Shown here in pieces: positions 52,342 to 60,257 of a DNA stretch of 64,000 nt; position 1 is the stretch's first letter, and the number at the start of each line of letters is the position of its first letter. The notes below the pieces were generated by a model. The model was not told the origin of the DNA and ran no database searches. It worked only from the letters and a program-made list of their open reading frames with translations. The stretch spans positions 480,101-544,100 of the forward strand of contig CAWBZS010000004.1 of the NCBI GenBank assembly GCA_963793335.1, written 5' to 3'. A program made the translations under genes and the position numbers. The DNA comes from Sva-07 sp963793335 (GTDB lineage: Bacteria > Actinomycetota > Acidimicrobiia > Acidimicrobiales > Ilumatobacteraceae).

Positions 52342-53399
52342 ATGAACACAGCAGCGAGCACGGTGACGGACAGCCCGGCGGCAGGCAACCGGGTCAAGGT
52401 CGGGGTGGCCGGGTACGGCGTGATCGGCAATCGTCTGGCCGCCGGTGTGGTGGCACAGGGCGACATGGAGTTGGTGGGGGTTGCCGACGTGGCACCGACG
52501 CTGGCGGTTCGAGCCCTCGTGGAACGGGGGATGCCGTTTCCGTTGTTCGCCGCCGTTCCCGGTGCGGAGGAGGTGCTCGGCAGCGCAGGCGTTCCCGTCA
52601 GCGGATCGTTCGACGATCTCCTGGGGGAGGTCGACATCATGCTCGACGCTGCCCCCGGCGGGATCGGTGCAAGAACAAGGTCAAGTACCTCGAGCACGGT
52701 GTGAAGGCCGTGTTCCAGGGTGGCGAAGCCGGCGAGGTGGCCGACGTCTTCTTCCATGGCACCGCCAACTACGAGCGCGGGCTCGGCGTCGACTATCTCA
52801 AGCTCACCTCCTGCAACACCACCGGACTGGTCAGGGCGGTCGATGCGATTCATCAAGCGGTCGGGGTGTCGAAGACGTTCATGACCATCGTGCGTCGTGT
52901 GGCCGATCCCGGCGACACGCACCGCGGCCTCACCAACGTGCTGCAGGTCGAACCCGTCCCGAACCATCAGGCGGTCGACCTCATGCACATCATCCCCGAG
53001 ATCGAGGCCACGGGCATGCTGGTCCACGCCCCGGTGACGCACGGCCACATCATCACGATCTCGGTGACGCCGAAACAGTCGATGTCGGTCGATGCCGCGT
53101 TGGATGCCTTCGCGGCCTATCCGCGGATCAAGGTGGTACGAATCGCCGATGGCTTCAACTCGAACTCGTCGCTGTTCCAGTGGGCTCGATACATGGAGTA
53201 CCCGCGTGCCGACATGTACGAGATCGGCCTCTTCGAGGAGATGGTCGGGTTGTCGGGTGACGACATCGTGTTCGCCATCAACATCCCCCAGGAGGCCGTG
53301 ACGATCCCCGAGACGATCGATGCGGTTCGTGCGGCGATGGAGATGAACTCCACGAGCGCCGACGCGGTGGCCGCCACCGACGGATACCTGGGCATCTGA
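52342..53399 (+). pseudogene. Type II (archaeal-type) glyceraldehyde-3-phosphate dehydrogenase-like, single-base frameshift
   Basis: The N-terminal frame has VGVAGYGVIGNRLAAGVV and the second frame has AVFQGGEAGEVAD. Catalytic Cys is in LTSCNTTGLVRAV (about residue 157) and IVRRVADPGDTHRG follows, all typical of archaeal GAPDH. The frames join if one C is added at 52670 (GGIGAKNKVKYLEHGVKA), giving about 352 residues. The His-rich SHHGPDV of archaeal enzymes reads PNHQAVDL here, so the substrate pocket may differ. ATG 52342 has GAGAGGAG. It sits between kinase and PGK. Confidence 0.82.
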
Positions 53400-53404
53400 C
53401 CGCC

Positions 53405-54700
53405 GTGGGCAGTGTCCCGAAGATCCGGTCATGCACCGAGGTCGACGTCGCCGGACTGATGGTGTTGCTCCGCGTCGACATCAATGCTCCCATCGACCCG
53501 GCGACCAACGAGATCGTGGACGACGCGCGAATCGATCGGAGTCTGCCGACGATCCGCGACTTGGCCGAGCGCGGCGCACGGCTGGTCGTGATGGCGCATC
53601 AGGGCGACGCCCTCGACTACCACAACCTCGTGCCGACGCAGCAACACGCGGCGAAGCTCGCCGCCAAGTTGGGGCGGGAGGTCCAGTGGGTCGACGATGT
53701 CGCCGGTCCCGAGGCCCGCCGCCGGATCGCGGCGCTCGCCGATGGCGACATCCTGCTGCTCGACAACGTGCGTATCTACGGTGAGGAGCTCTCGACGTTC
53801 GAGCGTGATGTCTCGCTGACACCCGAGCAGATGGCCGGCACGTATCTCGTCCGCAACCTGGCACCGTTGTTCGACCTGTACGTCAACGATGCGTTCGCCG
53901 CTGCACACCGGTCGGCGCCGTCGATGGTGGCGTTCCAGCGTCTCGTGCCGTCGGTGGCGGGGCTGCTGCTCAACGCCGAGATCGAGGGGTTGCGCCGGGT
54001 GCTCGACCAGCCGGCTCGGCCAGCGGTGTTCCTCCTCGGAGGGCTCAAGGTGTCGGACGGGTTCTCGATGATGGGGCCCGCGCTGCGCACCGGCCTCGCC
54101 GATCGCGTGCTCACCGCTGGGGTGCTGGGGGAGATCTTCCTGCAGGCCCACGGCGTGGCGCTGGGCTCGCCGACCGAAGCGTTCATCGCCGAACGCGACC
54201 TCCACCGATACGTCGCCGAGGCCCGTGCCCTGCTGGAGGAGTTCCCCGACCGCATCGCCGTGCCGGGCGACGTTGCCGTGCTGCGCGATGGAGAACGCCA
54301 CGAGATCGACGTCGGCGGCCTTCCGGCACCGGAGCTGGTCGTCGACATCGGTGATGCGACGATTCGGGCCTACGAGGACGAGATCGCCGGTGCCGGCACC
54401 GTCTTCGTCAACGGTCCGGCCGGGGCGTACGAGCAGGCCGGGTGCGACGTCGGAACCCGGAGGTTGATCGGCGCGGTCGCTGCGGCGCCCGGTATGACGG
54501 TGATCGGGGGCGGCGACACCGTGGCCTGCGCCAAGCGGTTCGTCGAGCTCGGCGACATCGGGCTGGTCAGCACTGGGGGAGGGGCGCTCGTGCGCTTCGT
54601 GAGCGGCGAGACACTGCCGCTGCTCGAAGCGTTCCGAACGGCGGTGCCACCGAGCGGAGCGCTCGACAAGACCCAACAATGCAACGAGGAGTTCGTGTGA
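53405..54700 (+). CDS. Archaeal-type phosphoglycerate kinase-like protein
   Basis: The 431-residue protein has the PGK N-terminus VLLRVDINAPIDPATNEI, VVMAHQGDALDYHNLVPTQQ (archaeal-type HQG), LLLDNVRIYGEE and YVNDAFAAAHRSAPSM. The nucleotide domain has GGLKVSDGFSM, VIGGGDTVACAKRF and VSTGGGALVRFVSGE. It would convert an acyl phosphate and ADP to acid and ATP. Pairing with type II GAPDH suggests a dedicated oxidation/ATP module. GTG 53405 lies 5 nt after the gap stop; its own stop overlaps the isomerase start. Confidence 0.85.
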   Translation: MGSVPKIRSCTEVDVAGLMVLLRVDINAPIDPATNEIVDDARIDRSLPTIRDLAERGARLVVMAHQGDALDYHNLVPTQQHAAKLAAKLGREVQWVDDVAGPEARRRIAALADGDILLLDNVRIYGEELSTFERDVSLTPEQMAGTYLVRNLAPLFDLYVNDAFAAAHRSAPSMVAFQRLVPSVAGLLLNAEIEGLRRVLDQPARPAVFLLGGLKVSDGFSMMGPALRTGLADRVLTAGVLGEIFLQAHGVALGSPTEAFIAERDLHRYVAEARALLEEFPDRIAVPGDVAVLRDGERHEIDVGGLPAPELVVDIGDATIRAYEDEIAGAGTVFVNGPAGAYEQAGCDVGTRRLIGAVAAAPGMTVIGGGDTVACAKRFVELGDIGLVSTGGGALVRFVSGETLPLLEAFRTAVPPSGALDKTQQCNEEFV

Positions 54701-56130
54701 TGGAATCCAGTCCGAGCACACCGCGGCGCCGTCTCGGGGTCGCCATCCTGGCCCGGCCGACGTTCGACGTGGAGTACGCGACCGAGGTTGCCCACGCAGC
54801 GTGGCAGCGACTCGTCGATCTCGGCGACGAACTGATCGGCTCACCCGAGCTGATCCTCGATGCCGACGCCCTCGGTGCGGCGACCGCAGCGCTGTCGAAC
54901 GAACCGGTCGACGCGCTGGTCGTCGTGCAGGCGACGTTCGCCGACGCCACCCTCGCGGCAGCGATCGCAGATGCGAACCCGGCGCCGCTGATGCTGTGGG
55001 CGATCCCCGAGGAGCGCACCGGTGGCAGGCTCCGACTGAACTCCTTCTGCGGGATCAACCTCGCCGCCTTTCGTCTCACTCGTGAAGGCCGCCGCTTCCG
55101 TTACCTGTACCGAGACCCCCGAGACACGACCACCACCGGCGTCATCGCGTCGCTGCTCGACGCACCGGTGCCTGCGATCGCACCGATCGCCGAACCGGAA
55201 CCCGTGGGCGTGGCCGACGCCGACGCATCGGCCGCCGCACGCGACGTGCAGCGACGACTCGCCGCCACCACGGTGGGCATCGTCGGAGAACGACCCGACG
55301 GGTTCGAGCCATGCGACTACGACCCCGAGCTCCTCGCACGAACGGCGGGGGTCACCGCCGACACCGCCACGTTGCCGGATCTGTTCTCCCGCGCCACCTC
55401 GGCCACCGCCGATGCTGCCCATGCGGTGCGAGTGCGCGTCGGCAGCCAGCTCGCGGGGGTCGAGGAGGTCGACCCCGACGGTCTCGACCGCAGCGTGCGG
55501 CTGCATCTCGGACTCCGGGAACTGATCGACGAGCGGGGCTGGTCAGGCGTCGCGACGCGCTGCTGGCCCGAGTGCTTCACCGAATTCGGCGCCGCCTGTT
55601 GCGCTCCGCACTCGTTGTTGAACGATGACGGCGTGCCCGGCTGCTGCGAAGCCGACGCCTACGGCACGGTGACGAGCCTGATGCTCCAGTGGCTCACCGA
55701 CAGTCCGGCGTTCGTTGCGGATCTCGTCGACCTGGACCCGAGTGACCAGACCGGCGTGTTCTGGCACTGCGGAATGGCGCCGATCTCGATGGCGAATCCG
55801 AGCGTCGTGGCACGCGCCACGATTCACACGAACCGGCGCAAGCCGTTGCTCAACGAGTTCCCGCTTCGCCCGGGTCGTGTGACGATTGCTCGGCTCAGTC
55901 AGTCCCGCAATTCCAGCCGACTGACGATCGGCGGCGGGGAGATGCTCGACGCGCCACTGCCCTACGCCGGGACGGGCGGAGTGATCCGGTTCGACCGGCC
56001 CGTGGAAGCGGTGATGGACACGATCATGACCGAAGGCCACGAGCACCACTACGGCATCGTCTACGGCGACGTGCGCCCGCAGTTGCACGCACTGGCCGCC
56101 GAACTCCAGCTGCCGGTCATCGAACTCTGA
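54700..56130 (+). CDS. L-fucose/L-arabinose isomerase-fold protein (COG2407-like), candidate sulfosugar isomerase
   Basis: The 476-residue protein has an N-terminal variable region and the family C-terminal core. RCWPECFTEFGAACCAPHSL is followed by GCCEADAYGTVTSLML (metal Glu about 317), then VADLVDLD (Asp) and FWHCGMAPISM (His about 356). These match the Glu-Asp-His metal triad of FucI-type aldose-ketose isomerases. ATG 54700 shares a base with the PGK stop. In the cassette it would supply the ketose for the YihV-like kinase; sulfoquinovose isomerases of this fold are known in sulfo-transketolase/transaldolase routes. Specificity is inferred. Confidence 0.75.
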   Translation: MESSPSTPRRRLGVAILARPTFDVEYATEVAHAAWQRLVDLGDELIGSPELILDADALGAATAALSNEPVDALVVVQATFADATLAAAIADANPAPLMLWAIPEERTGGRLRLNSFCGINLAAFRLTREGRRFRYLYRDPRDTTTTGVIASLLDAPVPAIAPIAEPEPVGVADADASAAARDVQRRLAATTVGIVGERPDGFEPCDYDPELLARTAGVTADTATLPDLFSRATSATADAAHAVRVRVGSQLAGVEEVDPDGLDRSVRLHLGLRELIDERGWSGVATRCWPECFTEFGAACCAPHSLLNDDGVPGCCEADAYGTVTSLMLQWLTDSPAFVADLVDLDPSDQTGVFWHCGMAPISMANPSVVARATIHTNRRKPLLNEFPLRPGRVTIARLSQSRNSSRLTIGGGEMLDAPLPYAGTGGVIRFDRPVEAVMDTIMTEGHEHHYGIVYGDVRPQLHALAAELQLPVIEL

Positions 56131-56191
56131 ATCGTCGGGTCGTCGCGTTTCGGCCCGGTGTTGTCCGCCGGCATCAGGTCGACGGCGTGGT

Positions 56192-56374
56192 TCAGGCGTC
56201 GAGGGATTCCTCGATCACCGCGGCGGCGAGGCCGAGTGCCTCGTCGGTCGCCTGTTGCTCGCGACCGAGTTTCACGAGCAGCCGATCACGCTGTTCGCGA
56301 CCGGACTCGGTGCCGAGCAGGTAGCCGGCGACCACCGCCAGCAGCATCAGCACACCTACAGCTTTGACCTTCAT
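56192..56374 (-). CDS. Small membrane-anchored protein (YtxH-like), tentative
   Basis: The 60-residue product starts with one hydrophobic helix (VGVLMLLAVVAGYLLG). A charged amphipathic tail (ESGREQRDRLLVKLGREQQ) follows. An AAAGGA motif precedes the ATG. The build resembles YtxH/small stress-related anchors. It is convergent with the isomerase gene; function unknown. Confidence 0.5.
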   Translation of the reverse strand: MKVKAVGVLMLLAVVAGYLLGTESGREQRDRLLVKLGREQQATDEALGLAAAVIEESLDA

Positions 56375-56540
56375 CGCATCCGTCCTTTCGACGTCATCCT
56401 TGCGATCTCGATCCTAGGTGCGATCTGCTCCCGAGTGCTGTTGGCGCCCGGACGCTGGCTTGGGAGTCCTCCGACCCTGGCGGTCGGAACGCTCGCCGAC
56501 GAGCGTTCGAGGAGTACGTCGACGTGGGATGGAGAGCGAG

Positions 56541-56951
56541 ATGCGCTGGGTACCGATTGTCCTGGTGGGATCGTTCGTGCTGTGGGGATGTGGCAGCAAC
56601 GATGGAGGCGGCGACGTCCAGACCGGTGACCGCGAACGGTTCAACACTGAGGTCGACGGCGTCCGGGTGATGGTCGCCGACTGCTTCGTCCTGGAAGTGT
56701 CCGATGGGAGTCGCCGCTATTCGACGACCATCGAGGTCGAGAACAGCTCGGACGTGGCGCAGGCGGTCACGGTGACGATCGATGGGGATCTCGGTCGGGG
56801 TGGGGTCAGTGACTCGATCGAGGTTCCCGCCGGAGCGCAAGACGCCTGGTCGGTCACCTCCGAAGCCGAAACCGCCGACGAGGTCGGCGACGCCGAGTGT
56901 GCTGAGTACATCAACGACATCACGGTCTCGCTCGGGCCCGCCGAGCAGTAA
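56541..56951 (+). CDS. Small secreted lipoprotein, unknown function
   Basis: The 136-residue lipoprotein precursor has signal MRWVPIVLVGSFVLWGC with the lipid-attached Cys at 17, followed by Gly/Asp-rich sequence. The mature domain reads as an all-beta fold (STTIEVENSSDVAQAVTVTI; IEVPAGAQDAWSV), typical of FxLYD-like or intradomain beta-sandwich secreted proteins. ATG 56541 has GGAGAG. An in-frame ATG at 56529 is possible. No family recognised. Confidence 0.6.
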   Translation: MRWVPIVLVGSFVLWGCGSNDGGGDVQTGDRERFNTEVDGVRVMVADCFVLEVSDGSRRYSTTIEVENSSDVAQAVTVTIDGDLGRGGVSDSIEVPAGAQDAWSVTSEAETADEVGDAECAEYINDITVSLGPAEQ

Positions 56952-56978
56952 CTCGATGCGGAGTCGGGTCGCCGGTAA

Positions 56979-57428
56979 CTCCGCGCTTCGTGCTGCGCCG
57001 GAAGGGACATCGCGACCACTGACTCGGGTCGCGCTGGGGTCATTCCGGCGGACACGATCGACACCCCAGTTCAATCCGGTGACTTCTCGACCAAGTCGAC
57101 GGGCCAGTGGTTCTGGGATGTGACACCCCAACGGGCCGGGCAGCTCGACCTCGAACTACGGATCGTTCCGAAGATCAGCACCGCGTTTGGGTTTCAGCGC
57201 GGTACGCCCCAACCGCCGTTCACAGCGGCGATCTCGGTCGAAGCCGTGCCGCGGACGGCATGGCAGCAAGTCACCGATGCCAGCAGTGGCCTCGTTGGGC
57301 ATCCGCTCTTCCAACTGGCGGTGGCAGCAGGACTTGTCGGCGGCGCGGGGTCCTATGCCAAAGGCTTGCTGGCCAGGCGGCGAGAGGTACGTGAGGGCGA
57401 TGACGACGAAGCGCGCGGGTACCTCTGA
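56979..57428 (+). pseudogene. Remnant reading frame with TGQWFWDVTP motif and C-terminal helix
   Basis: The frame is open from 56979 to 57428 but has no ATG and its first GTG is at 57120. The continuous peptide STGQWFWDVTPQRAG, LDLELRIVPKIS, then a hydrophobic helix and LARRREV tail, looks like the C-terminal part of a larger membrane-anchored protein. The conserved motif begins before any start codon, so it is more likely a decayed gene than an intact 102-residue one. Family not identified. Confidence 0.4.
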
Positions 57429-57571
57429 GCCTCGTTCAACGCCAGGCGGGATGGCCAAGGGGAGGAAAGTGAACACGGCGAACGACACCTCGTCGGCGTC
57501 ATCGTCGACTCGCCGACCACACAGGATCGACCCGATCTCTCACGAGCGGCGGTCGCAACACCGCTGAACGT

Positions 57572-58465
57572 TCAGGGTCGGTTCTGCGGAGCGGTCGAGC
57601 CGTGCTGGAGCCATGCGGCGACATCTGGCGGAAGCGTTGACAGCGAGTGGTCGATTCGCGATGACAGCGAGTCGGTCAGAGCGCCGTCCCACCGACCATT
57701 GGTTCCTTGGTGGAAGAACGCATCGGCGCCGCCTTCGAAACCGATGCCGATCGTCTCGATGGCGCGCCCGGCCGCTCGCATCTCTTCGAGTGAACACCGG
57801 TCGACCACCCGGGCCCAGGACTCTTCGGGTAGCTGGATATCGAGGAACTCCGCAATTCGGCGCATCTCGCCGTCGAGGTCCGATCGCAGATCGTTGAAAT
57901 GGACGTGGAGCACGTTGGGCTGGTCGCGGAGATCCCACCACGTCTGGACATGCTCGAGGGGAGTGAACTCGGTCATGATCTCGTCGAAGAGTTGGTCGAG
58001 ATCGCCGTCCCAGTCGGGGTCGAGCGGCGTCGCACCGTCCGCGGCCGACATGTCGTTCAGCGCCTCGATGACGAAACGCTGCATCTTCGTGCGGTGGTTC
58101 GCCCACGACATCAGCACATCTCGAAGATCACGATTCACCGTGATGTACTTGCATCGATCGTCGAATGGGATTGCGTCGGCGGGTGTGTGCGACTTGAGGA
58201 ATCGGCGGTGCGTCTGTGCATCAACGCTCGCGAACGTGTCGAGATCGTTGAACCGGAGATCGATCCACGGACTGGTCGCCCACAGATCGGCTGGTCCGTC
58301 ACCATCGGGCCACAGCAGCGACGAGACGATGCCCTGCATGAGGGTGGTGCCCGATTTCGGCGGTGTGCTGATGACAATGTCACCCGGCCGCATCACCACC
58401 GACGACCATTGTCTCGGTGCTGAGTGGACTGTGTTCCACTCCCTCGACGGAGATCTGACGCTCAT
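57572..58465 (-). CDS. PAPS-dependent sulfotransferase family protein
   Basis: The 297-residue cytosolic sulfotransferase fold protein has the 5'-phosphosulfate loop STPPKSGTTLMQGI. The 3'-phosphate motif is YITVNRDLRDVLMSWANH, and FLKSHTPADAIPF includes the catalytic-His region. EWNTVHSAP precedes the domain. It transfers sulfate from PAPS to an alcohol or amine acceptor, unknown here. Convergent with the remnant at 56979 and not coupled to its neighbours. Confidence 0.88.
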   Translation of the reverse strand: MSVRSPSREWNTVHSAPRQWSSVVMRPGDIVISTPPKSGTTLMQGIVSSLLWPDGDGPADLWATSPWIDLRFNDLDTFASVDAQTHRRFLKSHTPADAIPFDDRCKYITVNRDLRDVLMSWANHRTKMQRFVIEALNDMSAADGATPLDPDWDGDLDQLFDEIMTEFTPLEHVQTWWDLRDQPNVLHVHFNDLRSDLDGEMRRIAEFLDIQLPEESWARVVDRCSLEEMRAAGRAIETIGIGFEGGADAFFHQGTNGRWDGALTDSLSSRIDHSLSTLPPDVAAWLQHGSTAPQNRP

Positions 58466-58625
58466 CCGCGGACCGTATCAGTCCCGGCGGGCCGCCCTCG
58501 GCGGAGCCAGGCCCCGCGAACTCGGTGACGGAACGGCGACCATGGGCACACGCGGCCGGCGGACCCACCGAGTGCCAGCGCGTGCGTTGTGGCCGCCGCC
58601 GTGGCCCGATCAGCCCTACGGGCGG

Positions 58626-59966
58626 TCAAGCTGATTCGAGTCGGTGGCGAGCACCGACGGCGCGGTCGATGTCGTCGTCGACCAGCACCACATCGTGTCC
58701 GGCACGGTCGAGGAGCGACGCAGCGATGCTCGCCCGGTAGCCGGTGGCGCAGTGAACGAAGAGTTCGCCCTCAGGTACCTCATCGAGCCGGCCGAGCAGT
58801 TCGTGCAGTGCGATGTTGATCGAACCAGGCAGACGGTGTTGCTGGTGTTCGCTCAGCTGGCGGACGTCGAGCACCGCGGCGTCGGCCGGCAGATCGGCGA
58901 AGGTGATCCGTCGGTAGCTGCGCCACTCGCAGCCGTGGCCCCACCTGTCGAGACCGCCGTCGGCCCCGCCGGCTGGCCGGTCGATGCCGATGCGAACGAG
59001 CTGACGCTGGGCTTGGGCGATGTGGTCGGCGCTGTCGGCGAGCAGGGTGATCGGCATCCCCCACGGAACCAGCCAGGCGAGATACGTCGAGAACCCGTCA
59101 TCGAGTTCGATCCCGATCGTGCCGAGGACGTGCCCGGCAGCGAAGTCGCACCGCGGTCGCACGTCGACCACCCACTCGCCGCGGTGGATGCGTCGGACGA
59201 CCTCGACAGGATCGACAGGCGCTGCCGGCGACAGGTCGACCGCCACGCCGCCGGCCCGGTTCAGCGGGCTCATGTGGGCGTAGTACCGGGGAAACGCGTC
59301 GAGTGACGACATGAGTTGTTCGACGAACGCGTCCTCCTCTGCGGTGAGCGCGATGTTCACGTGGCGTTCCGTTCCCAGCCGGCCGTCGGAGTCCTCGTCG
59401 CTCGACACCGACGCGCAGAAACTGCCGAAGCCGTGCGTCGGGTGGATCCATGCGTCGTCTGGCAGGGACTCGGCCAGGCGGTGCACCGAGCGGTACTGCT
59501 CGCGGGTGAGCATCTCGGTCTGATCGGCGCTGATCAGGTCGGTCCGCCCGACGGTGCCGTGGAGCAACGAGCCGCCGCTGAACACCGCTGGCGCCTCACC
59601 GTCGACCGTGACGATGTAGCTCAGGTGGTGCGGGGTGTGGCCAGGCGTTGCGCTCACCGTCACCTGGAGTCGACCGACGTCGAAGCGATCTCCGTCTCGG
59701 ACCCCCACGTGATCGAAACTCAGGGCTTCGTCGGCGGCGTGCAGGTAGGTCGCGCCGGTCACTCGGGCCAGGGTGAGGCCGCCGCTCACGTAGTCGTTGT
59801 GGACGTGCGTCTCCGCGATGTGGGTGATGTCGACGCCGGCGTCCTCGGCGGCCGCCACGATGCGGTCGATGTCCCGCTGAGGGTCGATCACGAGGCCCAC
59901 CTCTCCGTCGTGCACGATGTACGACCGGTCCCCGAGCGACGTTGTTTCGACGGTGATGACGTCCAT
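58626..59966 (-). CDS. Second MBL-fold/rhodanese fusion protein
   Basis: The 446-residue protein has the same architecture as the one at 45880. The MBL domain has AETHVHNDYVSGG, SATPGHTPHHL, GGSLLHGTVGRTDL and HPTHGFGSFC. A degenerate rhodanese and a C-terminal rhodanese with active loop LFVHCATGYRASIA follow. Metal site differs from the first (HNDY and SGG instead of HADF and SGH). ATG 59966 has GAGGAGGA. It stands alone, with a GGTACGTACC palindrome upstream. Confidence 0.85.
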   Translation of the reverse strand: MDVITVETTSLGDRSYIVHDGEVGLVIDPQRDIDRIVAAAEDAGVDITHIAETHVHNDYVSGGLTLARVTGATYLHAADEALSFDHVGVRDGDRFDVGRLQVTVSATPGHTPHHLSYIVTVDGEAPAVFSGGSLLHGTVGRTDLISADQTEMLTREQYRSVHRLAESLPDDAWIHPTHGFGSFCASVSSDEDSDGRLGTERHVNIALTAEEDAFVEQLMSSLDAFPRYYAHMSPLNRAGGVAVDLSPAAPVDPVEVVRRIHRGEWVVDVRPRCDFAAGHVLGTIGIELDDGFSTYLAWLVPWGMPITLLADSADHIAQAQRQLVRIGIDRPAGGADGGLDRWGHGCEWRSYRRITFADLPADAAVLDVRQLSEHQQHRLPGSINIALHELLGRLDEVPEGELFVHCATGYRASIAASLLDRAGHDVVLVDDDIDRAVGARHRLESA

Positions 59967-59984
59967 CAGTCCTCCTCTTCGATG

Positions 59985-60002
59985 GGTACGTACCATGGTA
60001 CC
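59985..60002 (-). promoter_or_regulatory. Palindromic candidate operator upstream of the second MBL-rhodanese gene
   Basis: GGTACGTACC (59985-59994) is a perfect palindrome followed by AT and GGTACC (59997-60002). The GTACGTAC core equals that of the site at 49205, suggesting a shared regulator. It lies 19 nt before the start codon. Confidence 0.4.
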
Positions 60003-60257
60003 GAGGGCTCGAGACGGCCGCTTCGAGCCCTCGGCGTTCTGGTGACGGAGTGCATCGGTCGGGTACTGCTCGACACATGACCGATGCCAACCAAGCGAAG
60101 TCGCACGCCGACACACTGATCCGTCGCCGTGTGCGGTCGACGATGTCGGGGATCGAACCGTCCGGCGGCAGGCCGGCCACCGAGGTGATGCCCGAGCTCT
60201 CGTCCACGTCGTCGGATCTGTTCGTGGGCCTGTGAGCTCATCGACTCCATCGGCGAG

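Noticed and set aside
60077..60235. 52-residue plus-strand frame before the CNNM gene
   Set aside because: Weak ribosome-binding signal, no domain, Ser/Arg-rich composition; could be real but cannot be supported.
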